From positions 12,624,716 to 12,688,715 of the forward strand of contig NW_024609857.1 in assembly GCF_016920785.2 (NCBI RefSeq): a stretch of 64,000 nucleotides of DNA, read 5' to 3'. Shown in pieces: positions 34,831 through 44,710 of the stretch. Every line of letters starts with the position of its first letter. Position 1 is the stretch's first letter. The stretch is from Ixodes scapularis. Taxonomy: Eukaryota > Arthropoda > Arachnida > Ixodida > Ixodidae. Below the pieces are notes generated by a model. That model did not search any database and was not told the origin of the DNA. It saw only the letters and a program-made list of their open reading frames with translations. Made by a program: the position numbers and the translations under genes.

Positions 34831-36633
34831 TACCCTCAAAATCACAACGGGCTTAGGTTTTTTTTTTTTTTTTTTGCCCGAATTTAAATTTTTCTAGTCC
34901 TGTCAATAACGATACCAATAAAACCAAAGTATGCTTGACATTGACGTTTTTGTGCCGCTTGACAAGCGCTTCTGACATATTTCGCCTTTCCTGAGCCCTG
35001 TCACCACGGGAGTGGATATATTTCTAGCATTTTAATCGAGATTACCGGACCATATTCACGGGGAAGTTCGGGCACAGCTAGCAATGACAATTTCTAACTC
35101 TGCCCAAACTACGCGACCGTGCTACAGCTATAGCTTTCGATTCTTCCCCCCCCCCCCCCCATTATGGGCAAAAAAATACTTTTTTTTTGTTGTTTTTCTT
35201 GTTTTTATTTCTTTCTTTTAGCAGGTTGAACCAGTTTGCAGTATTTAAATATGCTGTAGTATGCGTCGTGATATATTTTACTTCTGCGTCAGGAGGTGTC
35301 AGGATTCCAAATAACGCTGAACGTTCTTCGACAACGTTACGCCATAATTTTGACGTCCCTGTTTTGATTTCCATTGAACTAGCTTTGAGAAAGTATACCT
35401 TGGTTGCTACAGATACTCTAGCCTGGGCGAACTGATACGTCCTCGATGCCGGTATGAAGGTGGCGCTATCCGAGAAACTACCTTTATTTCAAATTTTCCA
35501 GAAAGGTCGATTGAGTACGCCACGGTACGGCTAGTAAGCAAAAGGAAACTCCACCATATTTTTGTTTTACTTTTTTTTGATCATTCACCCATAAATCTTG
35601 GATTAAATCATAGGTTCGCCCAAAAACATATTTCTGTCCATAAAATGTTCTCGCACCCATCAAATGATTTACATTATGCAGGAACGAAACTCAAAGTTGT
35701 TCCGCGAGTCAGTCTCGTCATTCCTCTACCTTTGAAAGTAAACACCGTGAAAAAGCTGTCATGTTTCTCAGGATGAAAGATAACGAATGTAAAACAGAAG
35801 TAGGCGTCATGCCGCCACCAACAAGGATGCCATGTGCAGGTGGGTGGCAACATATGACTTGCTAAGCAGATCTCTCTCCCTCTCTCTTTCTCCTCCTCTC
35901 TCTTCTTCTTTCTTTCAGTCTCTTAACTATGTTGGTGGAGTAGATCTTCCGAGTGAAGGCGGCCCTTCACTGGAACGTCCCTGTCACGGAATATATGGGA
36001 ACCGCCAAGAGACCATCAAGCCGTCTCGTGCGGCTTCTTTTCTCTGTCCCCACCACTGGCTTCAAATAGGTACAAATCATATTATATTTCTTGTCGTACG
36101 GTAAAGTACGTTAAAAAGAAACGTTTCTCTCTATATCTTGTTACAAATCACAAAGAAAAACTAAGAAAGCTGACGTGCACGGTTAACTGTCTCACAAAAC
36201 GCAGCGTCGACGCGTGGCCCATTTCGACTGCTCTTGAAACAGTAATGTGACTCTACAAGCTGACATCTATGCTTGGCGTGCGCACGAAGTAAAGAATAGA
36301 AATATATCCTAATCATATTGTCTCAGAGTCAGTCGTTGACTATGAACGGTGTGTTGATAGCCACCTTCAAAGTCCCAACACATCTTCCGAAGCCTCGCCG
36401 ACATCCTTTCCAACGGACGCGTCCACAGACTTGTGAATTACGCTATTATTAAAGGGGCCTCGAGTCACTTGAAGCGGAATGGCGTCTAAGATCGTATTCT
36501 GAGCTTGGCCATATCCACTGAGATTCTTCTACTTCTGGCATGTGATTGGCCATGTTCGTACTGTGCAGGTAAGTCTAGAGCCGCAGTTCCGCTGCTTACA
36601 CATCACACAAGAGACAGCATGTTACAAGCATTT

Positions 36634-36674
<41 letters not shown>
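34831..36674. other. Non-coding stretch with TA microsatellite
   Basis: No gene is supported. A TA array runs from about 36639 to 36678 and abuts the hairpin at 36675. A 15-base C run is at about 35146-35160. The pyrimidine-rich TCTCTCCCTCTCTCTTTCTC tract at 35871-35920 is followed by AG but leads into no convincing exon. Confidence 0.45.
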
Positions 36675-36681
<7 letters not shown>

Positions 36682-36877
36682 GAATATGTGCAGATGAACG
36701 AACCGTACTTAGTCTAATGAATCAAAGAATCAAAGTTTTCAGGAACCCGCCGAAAGCCAAAAAAAATGGCGGAGCTAGGATAAAGCCAGGATTGGCTTTC
36801 GGCGGGCTCCTGAAAACTTTGATACTTTGATTCATTAGATTAAGTACGGTTCGTTCAACTCCACATATTCGTTTATA
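36675..36877. repeat. Hairpin repeat of 203 bp beside the TA array
   Basis: The arms are about 85 bp: TATAAACGAATATGTG, CGAACCGTACTTAGTCTAAT and GAACCCGCCGAAAGCCA at the left, each mirrored at the right (for example TGGCTTTCGGCGGGCTCC at 36792). The loop of about 30 bp is AATGGCGGAGCTAGG-rich. The minus-strand start codons inside it are spurious. Confidence 0.7.
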
Positions 36878-37014
36878 TCCTCCTCGGAAACCACGTACGA
36901 TGGTGTGAAGTGCCCGTGTTGTATATATATATATAACGGGCATGGTGGCGAGGCGTCGAAGGCGTGGATATAACTGAAAAGAAAAGAAAACACTTGGTGA
37001 AAACAACGGATGGT

Positions 37015-37061
37015 TTATTCTTCGACGTTTCGGACGGAGTCCAGCCTTCGTCAGAGAGAAC
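37015..37061 (-). ncRNA. Hammerhead ribozyme-like motif, left copy
   Basis: On the minus strand the order is GTTCTCT, CTGACGA, GGCTGG-ACT-CCGTCC as stem II, GAAAC and GTC, then GAAGAATAAA, which can pair with the 5' flank as helix I. The conserved core residues CUGANGA and GAAA are intact. Stem II has two mismatches relative to an ideal GGCTGG/CCAGCC. Such motifs are known in Penelope-like elements, where they process the transcript. An extra A separates CUGACGA from stem II, as in other Penelope copies I recall. Confidence 0.5.
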
Positions 37062-37283
37062 TTTTACAGATGAATGCGGGTGGTATTTATACAATGCTAC
37101 GGTCGAGTCAAAGTTTCAAAAACGGCGGGATGACGGTTGGAGTTTTTTTAGAAAACGTCTGCCCATCCTGACACTGAACACTCCCTACGTTACTAAGAAA
37201 ACTCCAACCGTCATCCCGCCGTTTTTTGAAACTTGGACTCGACCGTAGCATTGTAGAAATATCACCCACGTTCATCTGTAAAA

Positions 37284-37330
37284 GTTCTTCCTGACTAAGG
37301 CCGGACTCCGGTCTAAACGTTGAAGAATAA
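37284..37330 (+). ncRNA. Hammerhead ribozyme-like motif, right copy (core mutated)
   Basis: TTCTTC (37285-37290) pairs with GAAGAA (37322-37327) as helix I. CTGACTA replaces CUGANGA, stem II GGCCGG-ACT-CCGGTC is intact with one G-U pair, and TAAAC replaces GAAAC, followed by GTT. The changes at G8 and G12 should abolish cleavage. Stem II is better preserved than in the left copy. Confidence 0.5.
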
Positions 37331-37390
37331 ACCGTCCTTTGTTGCTGCTTCCACCGAGGGTTTCATTTTCTTTTCAGTTGAATATAAATG

Positions 37391-38590
37391 CTTCAAATAT
37401 ATCTGCAGAGTCTCTTTTGAACGATGTATTAGCATTATGAAGGCGGCTTTAGAAGCCCACATGGGCGCTGCCGAAAATCAGTCAGGAGTGAAAATTGTGC
37501 ACTGCATTCTCCTCCACGGTTTTCACCCGTGGAGAGTTGCCTGGATTGGCCCGAGAGAAAAGAGCGAACGCGGGTTCCCACTGAGGGCGGGCCGACGGAC
37601 GGCCATTGAAGGCCTCGTCGTCGCCGCACGAACACAGCGAACGCCCGGAGCTAGGGCCGTTGCCTGGGTGCTCCGCGAGAAGAGAACGAGCGGCCGGTCC
37701 GACCGGGTAATGGCAGCGGGGCAGCATCGGCGAGAGAGAACGCGCGTCCAAGAAGGAACCGCGTAAAAAGCGTGCGGCGGCGAAACATCAAAGGGCGCCT
37801 TGTCGCCAGGTGCGAAGATATATCGCCCGCATTATGCACGCTCAAAGCGCTCGCAGGGTGCCCTGCTCGAGCGCCGGCGAGCCTCGCCTCGCTCCTCGGG
37901 TGTGCGTGGACGTGCATGTGTTTCGCGGGTGGCTGTTCCGCCCTGATCGGGCTCCCTTTTCTCCGGCGAGGTGGTTAGTGCCACAATTCGCACACTTGGG
38001 TGCTCCGTCGGGGCGGCACGACGCCTCCGCGCCTTCGCTTCTCCCCCCGATGTATACACCCCAAAATATTTTTTTTAATTTGATTTTTTATTTGGTTTAA
38101 AGCATGCGTAATGGGCAAGGCAAAAATGTTGCTCAATGAATCGTCCTTCACGTTTCATTGAGCCTTTCTGGAGGCTTTCTGTGTGGAAAAATGAGAACCA
38201 TGAGTAAACATGAATAGGAAAAGCGTTCTATCTCGTTTCACCTTGAAGCTGGAGTTGGCTCATACACATTGAAAAAGACACTGTGCAGGCACCGCCTGAG
38301 GTGTGTTTATTTTCCTGGTTTGAGAGTCCTGGGACATAGGTCCTAAAAAGACGTCCGAAGCATGCATGCATGCAGCAAACATGCTACGAAGTTGGTTCGG
38401 GCGTGTACTGAGATTTTTATGTCATCGTGTCTACAGCGAACACTTAGCCTCATGTATGGTGTGTGTATGAACATGTGTGAGCCGCCAAAGCATATATACA
38501 CTTTTCTTTGCAAACGCCAATTAAAGGTGCTCCAGTCTTAGACGTCCCAGCTAAATTCCGGTTCATAAGAAAGAATGAAGAAAACTTACC
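37391..38590. promoter_or_regulatory. CpG-rich block at 37550-38050; no exon supported
   Basis: From about 37550 to 38050 CpG is frequent (for example GGGCGGGCCGACGGACGG), against a CpG-poor surrounding. This looks like an unmethylated promoter region. Open frames on both strands run through it, which reflects composition. A minus or plus first exon could lie here but I cannot place one. The sequence from 38060 to 38590 is AT-rich and featureless. Confidence 0.3.
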
Positions 38591-39191
38591 TTAAAGGGGT
38601 ACCCCGGCGACGTGTTCTTTGTACCCGATTTGCCTGAAAATTTGCTAAACACACCAACGAACATCGCTGAAATAGTATCCCAAATATTAGGCCAAAATAT
38701 TTGTTTGTTTGCGAAGTTATTGAATCTACAATTTTGGTCCTCACCGTGTTTTTTGTTTTTTGTTTTTTGTTTTTTTAATTAAAAATGTTGCTGGCACCAA
38801 CGAAAAAGTGCCGCCAGTGGAAAGCATATGGGTTCACTCTTTCGACTGTAGATTTTGTTCCCCTACTGATTACACGCAGTTTCATGGCGTCAAATGAACG
38901 CTTTGGAAGCTCGCTCCAGTACCCGCGCACCAGCACGGAACATATGCTTGGCATAGTCTATTTCTTAGACTGCTGGCTCCATTGCCAAGCCTGCCATCCC
39001 CTCACGTCACGGCACTAAAAAGTGCGGGTATATTTGAACTTTCGGTTTTGCAACATTTTGGTAAGCTAATTTCACAATAACTGACATAAATTTCGCGATA
39101 CTAATTAGCATAGCTGAAAGGGTGAACGTTGAAAATTTAGAAAGTATAGTTAGTTCGGGTAGATGAAAAACTCGCCGGAGTACCTCTTTAA
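38591..39191. mobile_element. TTAA-flanked MITE, first of a chain of three
   Basis: The left end is TTAAAGGGGTACCCCGGCGA and the right end, reverse-complemented, is TTAAAGAGGTACTCCGGCGA. TTAA flanks are typical of piggyBac-type insertions. The interior has no transposase. It shares its right TTAA with the next element. Confidence 0.65.
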
Positions 39192-39731
39192 AGGGACAAT
39201 GACACCTCTTAAAATAATTTTGTTTGTCCGGCAATTTATTATGGTGTAAGAAGACTAACCGAATCAATACTTTGCTACCGCGTCACGTATAAGTTTAAAA
39301 ATGTCAAAAAGCGCAACTGCTAGAAACCGAAACTGGACTGGGAAGGAAGAAGAAATATAGAAGTGGAGAAAGTTGCCGGAAGTCACGTGGCTGTGGAACC
39401 TTTTTCTTTCAATCAACGTGTTTGGAACTTTCTAGAAGCCACAAAAAATGGGTATCACATTTTTTGTCCATTTTAGTATGGACTGTGTGCCTTCGATGAC
39501 CCACGGCTTTGATTATCTTTGGTGGTTCTGTGTAAACCACAGAAAACGGCATGTGACCCCGGAAAAGAGAGTGAGCGCGACTCAAACAAGCCAGTTCTCG
39601 ATCGGCGGTTTTCGGGCGGAAAGAAGACAAAATTTTGAGCCGCAAATTTTGTTCTGGGTGATTGGGCTCTCATATGTCATGTACAAATAAAACCCTCGGC
39701 GGGCATAAGTACCCTGCCAGTGTCCCTTTAA
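39188..39731. mobile_element. TTAA-flanked MITE, second of the chain (TTAAAGGGACA family)
   Basis: The left end is TTAAAGGGACAATGACACC and the right end, reverse-complemented, is TTAAAGGGACACTGGCAGGG. Its right portion, from GATCGGCGGTTTTCGGGCGG to CAGTGTCCCTTTAA, recurs in 56350-56526. It is non-coding; the frames reported around 39409-39809 are reading this repeat. Confidence 0.7.
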
Positions 39732-39866
39732 GGGGGTGTCCAAACAGGACACTACAAAACGCACGACTACGACAAATCGTGAAAATTGAAGCAACCGCGC
39801 CCGCTTCAATCTTTACGATTTGTCGGAGTCGTGCATTTTGTAGTGTCCTGTTTGGACACCCCTTAA
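39728..39866. repeat. TTAA-flanked perfect-arm hairpin, third of the chain
   Basis: TTAAGGGGGTGTCCAAACAG starts the left arm and the right arm ends with its reverse complement at TTAA 39863-39866. The arms run for about 65 bp and meet around AAGCAACCGCGCCCGCTT. It abuts the preceding MITE at the shared TTAA 39728-39731. Confidence 0.75.
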
Positions 39867-40596
39867 CACAGCTGCTTCAAACGACGATGATGCTTTGAAC
39901 CACCAATTCTCCAGGTGACCGCCAAAAGAACATAAAAGCGTGAAAATCTACTCAATATATTTTTTTTTATTATTTCTTGTAAACAAACTTGTTTCCTCCA
40001 AGACGTTAAATCGTACAGCCGACTCCCTCGCTAAGGCTTTTTTATTTACTCTGATGTCAAACGTAGCAAACGCGGCTTAGCCGCAGCGCACACCGATACT
40101 GATTTGTCCCATATATGGAGTTCCTGCTCGCCGGCCAATGAAACACCTGCGTTCTGCGCTACGCCACGATCGCTGTGCTCAACGTTGGGGTATAATGGAA
40201 TCTCCAACTCTGCTGCCCGTGTAGCATTTCATGCTTTCTAGCACTGGTGACACAAGTAAACTCGACGGACTTGCGAAGACAGAGCGACCGGAAGTCGCTT
40301 GGGACGCAAGCAGCGGTCTATATTTGTATACGGTAAAATGGTCTATAGACCTTTAAAAAGAAAAACGAAGAAGAATTCGTGGCCGGTTTCATTTTCAGCG
40401 TTCGTGCGTATAGACCGACACGCGGAGCGGCTCTGTTTACCAACGCGGCCGGAAGGCCGCGCATGCGCGGTAGCTATGTGGGCAAAAGCAGCCCGGCTCT
40501 CCGTGTTTTCGCCATTGCGTTTTATGGCGTGCGCTCGTTGTTGACATTGTAGGGACGCTTGTATCTTTATTTGTGCGTCGTATTTCCTCACAACGT
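39867..40596 (+). promoter_or_regulatory. 5' block homologous to the THAP gene upstream region
   Basis: Within this otherwise gene-free stretch, 40409-40526 is homologous in inverted orientation to 42005-41886. TATAGACCGACACGCGG (40409-40425) is identical to the complement of 41989-42005, TGTGGGCAAAAGC (40477-40489) matches 41936-41924, and an ATG sits 115 bases on (40524) against 117 bases at the THAP gene. After this ATG the frame stops within seven codons. The block is CpG-rich and is probably a shared promoter and 5' untranslated region, or a transposon end. Confidence 0.45.
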
Positions 40597-40920
40597 ATGT
40601 CGTACGCTATGCCCGACTATTTGAGCTCCCTACCCAAGCCTGAACGGCAGCGGTATCCAAACGAACTGTGCGTGGACGGCGTTGCCTACGAGGATCCGTG
40701 CGCCGTAAACAAGGCCTGCTGGACTTCCGACGTAAAGTTGCTGCCACGGAAGTCGACGGCTCACGTCATCGTTTATTTAGTTTTTTTGCCAAGCCAGTTC
40801 ACGGCCGACACGGTGCAGGCGTACAAGTCTCTCGAGGTCTACAACTACTTCGAGTTGGTTTCCGCACTGCCGGCGGGATCAGCAGCCTGTGGGTCTGCGG
40901 AAGTGTGTGTATTCATTAAT
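40597..40920 (+). CDS. Short coding fragment of unknown family (possible transposon-derived gene)
   Basis: A 107-codon frame starts at ATG 40597 (MSYAMPDYLSSLPKPERQRY) and ends at TGA 40921. It has a coding-like composition up to about residue 85, including VYLVFLPSQFTAD and AYKSLEVYNYF, and seems to lose sense after that. I recall similar segments (YLxxLPxPxRxRY, then KAYKSLEAYN) near the N-terminus of multi-copy arthropod proteins with SWIM zinc fingers or YqaJ-type exonuclease domains, but cannot verify it. It may be a first exon with an undetected donor near 40855, or a decayed copy. It lies between the two inverted 5' blocks shared with the THAP ORF. Confidence 0.4.
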
Positions 40921-41017
40921 TGATTAAATACACACAGTGTCTTCAAGTCAAGGTATAATATATTCCCCGCCCTCATGACCACAAGGCATGACAAGCAGTA
41001 ATGCTTTGTCCGTTCTG

Positions 41018-41527
41018 CAGTCTTGGCGGTAACAGGTTACAAGTAAGGGCGTTGTTGGTAACGCGTTACTTTTTTCAGTAACGTAGTAACCTACTCGTTA
41101 CGTTTTCGACACAGTAACCGGTAACGTACTTATGTTACTATTTCAAGAAACGTAGTTACGTTACTCGTTACTACTTCCTAAGTCTTAAAGAAATTACACT
41201 TCAATTTTTTACGTGTTTTAGGCGTCAAGGTATGTTTTTCTTTGCGTTTTGTCTCGTAAGTATTTAGGTGAAACCGGAAAAAGAGATAAAGTAATTATGT
41301 TCAGTTTCTGCATGAACATAATGTTTCTTGATATATTACCTGTATCGTCAAAACCGTAAAATGTATTAAATCATAATTTAAAAAAAGTAACGGGCGTTAC
41401 TTTTTATCGGTAGCGGTAACGCGTTCCTTTTATTTTTAGGTAACGTAGCTCAGCAACGCGTACCTTTTATTTGCAAGTAACGAGTAACGTATTTCGTTAC
41501 TTTTTTTCTATAACGCCTACAACACTG
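41018..41527. mobile_element. hAT-like MITE, copy B, inserted in the THAP ORF
   Basis: The left end is CAGTCTTGGCGGTAACAGG and the right end, reverse-complemented, is CAGTGTTGTAGGCGTTATAG. The flanking octamers CCGTTCTG (41010-41017) and CCGCTCTG (41528-41535) match at 7 of 8 bases, a typical hAT target-site duplication. The interior is rich in GTAACG/CGTTAC and encodes nothing. The insertion lies in the minus-strand THAP frame. Confidence 0.75.
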
Positions 41528-41888
41528 CCGCTCTGTCGCCGTTCCCCTTCTGCTGGGTAGCACGGGCGTAACGAGCCTCCGACGAGCGCTTGGCCGGTGC
41601 TTTGTGCGCGAACACCATGGGAACAAAATCCGGGTGGTCTCGATCAGACAACGGTTTCCCTGCACATAAGCAAGCCTCGGGATGGAGATTGAAATGGGAG
41701 CCGCGCTTGCCTTCAAGAAAGTGTTTGCCGCACAAACGGTCGTTCGCGCGAGGCGACCATACTTTTCGATCCACGGATATTATCCACCTTCTATGCCTTT
41801 CAGAGTCTGCCGGGAACTTGTGGAAACTCACTCCCCTGCTTTTCTTGTACATTTCGGTGCAATTAACGGCAACACAGCTTCGCGGCAT
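41517..41888 (-). CDS. THAP-domain zinc-finger protein, C-terminus cut by a hAT-like MITE
   Basis: The frame is open further upstream, but MPRSCVAVNC at ATG 41888 is the typical THAP start. Counting from it, the C2CH zinc ligands are C5, C10, C53 and H56, with the conserved P26, W35 and F57 and an AVPTIF-like box DFVPMVF after about residue 87. THAP domains bind DNA and occur in transcription regulators and P-element transposases. The last codons (AVL and stop) come from the inserted MITE, so the protein ends at about 123 residues. Removing the MITE would continue the frame by roughly 19 codons. TTTCAG precedes the ATG by three bases, so the start could lie just after an acceptor. Whether it is a host gene or part of a transposon is open. 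Confidence 0.7.
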   Translation of the reverse strand: MPRSCVAVNCTEMYKKSRGVSFHKFPADSERHRRWIISVDRKVWSPRANDRLCGKHFLEGKRGSHFNLHPEACLCAGKPLSDRDHPDFVPMVFAHKAPAKRSSEARYARATQQKGNGDRAAVL

Positions 41889-42793
41889 GCTGAAATGCAA
41901 TGACGCCCTTGCGAAACGTGCGCGCTTTTGCCCACACCCCCCGGCTCCGGCACGATCGCAGCGCCGCCGCAGCTCCGTGACGTCAAGCCCGCGTGTCGGT
42001 CTATAGGGCGCGTGATTTGCTCGCTTTCCGAAGCGACGAACATGCTCGAGCTTGGCTGAGGAGATGGCACTCTGGGCATCAGGACTCGTAAATATTGAAT
42101 TAGTGTGTAGAGGGCATTCACTGGGCGCCATATTTGAGGGCGATGTTTAGAACGCATGCTCAGAACGGGCTCACATTAGTCGGCCGCTAAAACCGGCAAT
42201 CTTGAGTGGGCGGAATGCACGTGGCAAAAGAACTGTGGAAGCTCGACGTCCACAGCTTGCGCTCGTCAGTCGCGCGCACAGCTATGACCGTCAGTGAATA
42301 CTCCCTACACGGTGGGCAAGTGTTCCAAAACGTGTCTTTGTTCGCATCAAAACGCAAGCAGGGGCACGCCAATCAAAGCGCGACGTAAAGAATGCGCAGG
42401 AAACACGCGATGACGAGGCAGCTATATGTGCGTGTCGTTATTGATTGAGGACGGGCGTGAGCCAAGGCGCGTGGCCACATCTGGGGATGTAAAGAAGCGC
42501 ACGAGGTGAGCAAAGAGCACACGAACTTGCACGCCGTACAGCCACCGAATGTGCCGGAGACGTACGGTGTGGCTCGTTGCGTTCACGTGTCTTGCTTCGT
42601 GATTGGTTGTTGGGCGATTCTCGTCGACCGATGCCGCAATTTTATTGGCTACCGATCGATAAGAGGATGCTCGGAACCCGCCGCGCCCCGTGTTCCTTAA
42701 AAAGCCCAATAAAAGAAAAACATATTTTTTAACAGTTTGGTTAGGACACGCGTGTCAAAAAAATAATTTTACGCAAAAAAAAAAAAAAGAATC
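41889..42793 (-). promoter_or_regulatory. CpG-rich upstream region of the THAP ORF and non-coding flank
   Basis: The region from 41900 to 42010 is CpG-rich, has a CRE-like TGACGTCA-related site (CCGTGACGTCAAG at 41976-41988) and is homologous to 40409-40526. Further out, 42010-42793 contains two ATTGG (inverted CCAAT) sites near 42601 and 42644 and an AATAAA at 42709 on the plus strand. No plus-strand gene can be assigned to that signal. Confidence 0.35.
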
Positions 42794-43034
42794 GAGCAAT
42801 ATTGACGGCGCAAGACGCGATTTAGTCGATAGTCAACTCCTTTCCACTGTTTCTCTCTCGGCATTTCGGGTGCGTGAAGGGAAGCTGGGAAGGTGAGTCG
42901 GCTTGGCCATCACGTTGAGGTGGACAGAGCGTATGACCATCTTGTTGAGGTGGAAAGATATCATGACCATTCCATGACGTCATAGACTTTGCGCGCAGAA
43001 TTTAAAAAGAAATCTGGCGCCGTCAATATTGCTC
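42794..43034. repeat. MITE with GAGCAATATTGACGGCG ends and internal repeats
   Basis: The inverted ends of 17 bases are identical (42794-42810 and 43018-43034). Inside, a unit like GGCCATCACGTTGAGGTGGA recurs as GACCATCTTGTTGAGGTGGA about 37 bases later and partly a third time. It is non-coding. The plus frame at 42690-42896 is spurious. Confidence 0.65.
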
Positions 43035-43389
43035 TAAATTTATTCGGTTAAGGATGACTCCTTGGCCTAGCAGGGGATAGGATTGGGGTAGTAAGTTATG
43101 TTCGCCTAACTATGTTGGCCTCGCAAGCGAACCGCCATACTGTGAGACGAGTCTCTTACTTGCGCGTCTTGGGCAAAGTCCAGAGTTCATACGACGTCAC
43201 CTCTGGTGGTAGGTGTTGCGCACGTGAGCCGTCGGGGCCCCGCAGATTCCCAATTTAATGTTTCACCCTGGATCTACATTCACTGTTAGATGAAAGCATG
43301 AAGCACAGCGAAAAAACTCCGGGTTGTCTGTGCGTTCTGGACCTGCTGGAGGTTGCTGTTGTTTTTTGTCTTGTGTTTCTGTCACTTGT
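43035..43389. other. Non-coding flank of the retrotransposon
   Basis: I see no gene here. The 3' end of the adjacent minus-strand retrotransposon is probably within this stretch, but no poly-A or short tandem tail marks it. Confidence 0.4.
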
Positions 43390-44366
43390 CCCTCACGCCT
43401 TCATTGATGGCGAAACCTGCACGAGCTTTCGTGACCACACTTGTGCTCCTCGTGAGGGGCCGGCTGGCGAGGGATTCTCCAAGGCAGAAATGTGAGATTT
43501 TAGTTCCCGTCGTTGAATTTGTTTCAGTCGTTTACGTTCTCCTTCCGGACTGTGTTGGAGGACGCGGAGTTGCACAACGGGCTACGAGTCGAAGGAAGTA
43601 TTTGTCACACTCGCAAGCTCGTGAGCTTCCTGGTTACCTCTACTGCCAGAGTGGCTCGGGACCCAGCGTACCCGAGGAACCGCAATGCCTTTGTCCGTGA
43701 GAAGTTGGTTGCAGACTGCTTGATGACGTGCTCTGTGGTGCCGACTCGTGCGGGGCCCAGTAGAGCATTAATGGCTTTGTTGCAGTCCGTGTACAGTGAT
43801 ATCCGTTCCGCATCTGCCTCCAAGCCAGAGTTCCTAGCCCACTGTAGACTGAGCATGATGGCTCGGAGCTATAGCTCAGACATGACCGGTTCTTCGAGTT
43901 GATTTTTCTTGTTGATAATGCAATTAATTCTAAGGTGCAAGCGAACTGGACAAGGATGACGATAATTATCGTCAATCGTGATATTTCTTGCTCGATTGTC
44001 GACCATCCTCCACGTACATCGCGACCGTTGCCGTTCGGGTCGGCGGATTCCACAAGCCCTCTGTGAAGATGAGAATTTCGTGTGGGTCCGGCTCTTGCTC
44101 TTTGATTTCCGTGGTAGACCCGTTGTACGTTGATGAGCGTACTTGGCTGCTGCCGTCTTTCTTCATCTCCGTTTGCAGTCCGTTGCCTATACGTCTCTCA
44201 ACGGTACTTCGCGTGAGATGTGATCGCATTCGGGAAGTCCAGGTGCGTGGGGTCATTCACATGTTGGAGTTGTTACCCTTTTTAGGAAAAGAGTCGACGC
44301 TCCTCCACCTCCCGAGTTCGGTCCCACAGGATTTCCTCGAAGGGAGGGAGTTCTGAGTATGGGTCT

Positions 44367-44404
44367 GCCGCGACACAGCCATACCCGGCTGTGTCGCGGC
44401 AGTC
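44367..44404. repeat. Short hairpin in the retrotransposon
   Basis: CTGCCGCGACACAGCC and its exact reverse complement GGCTGTGTCGCGGCAG are separated by six bases. The hairpin lies within the RT/RNase H linker and appears to be a local duplication in inverse orientation that disrupts the frame. Confidence 0.6.
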
Positions 44405-44710
44405 CAGTGATCACTCGAAGCGCCGTCCGGTGCAGCTCCTCAAGCTTCGCCTGCTGGGCTTTTGTCAGACGGAAACACATCGCCCCGTAACTGGCCTTCG
44501 TCGTTAACACGGCCTGTACGAGAGTGCGCTCTATCTGGCTCGAGGCTCCTCCGAACTTTATGGCAATCTTCTCAATTAGATGCACTGTTTTCTTCCATGT
44601 TTGCGTCAACTGACAGATCCATTCTGCCGCACTGCCCTTCTCGCTGACGGGGGTGCCGCGGGATGGGCGTCCACCGTCCCTCGCGTCTTGTGAGCGGCGT
44701 ATTGCCTATG

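Larger units (their letters stand above)
36966..37390. mobile_element. Inverted pair of Penelope-like terminal repeats with hammerhead-like motifs
   Basis: Two arms of about 195 bp (36966-37160 and 37195-37390) are inverted copies. Each contains the Penelope signature CTGACGAAGG...CCGAAACGTCGAAGAATAAA, in the minus direction at the left and the plus direction at the right. Matching blocks include ACTGAAAAGAAAA at the outer ends and AACGGCGGGATGACGGTTGG near the centre. No coding sequence is inside. The sequence fits pLTR-type repeats joined head to head. Confidence 0.7.

Noticed and set aside
41889..42131. Upstream extension of the THAP ORF (81 extra residues)
   Set aside because: THAP domains normally begin at the M of MPRSC. 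The upstream part is CpG-rich and lies in the block shared with 40409-40526, so it is probably 5' untranslated or promoter sequence.
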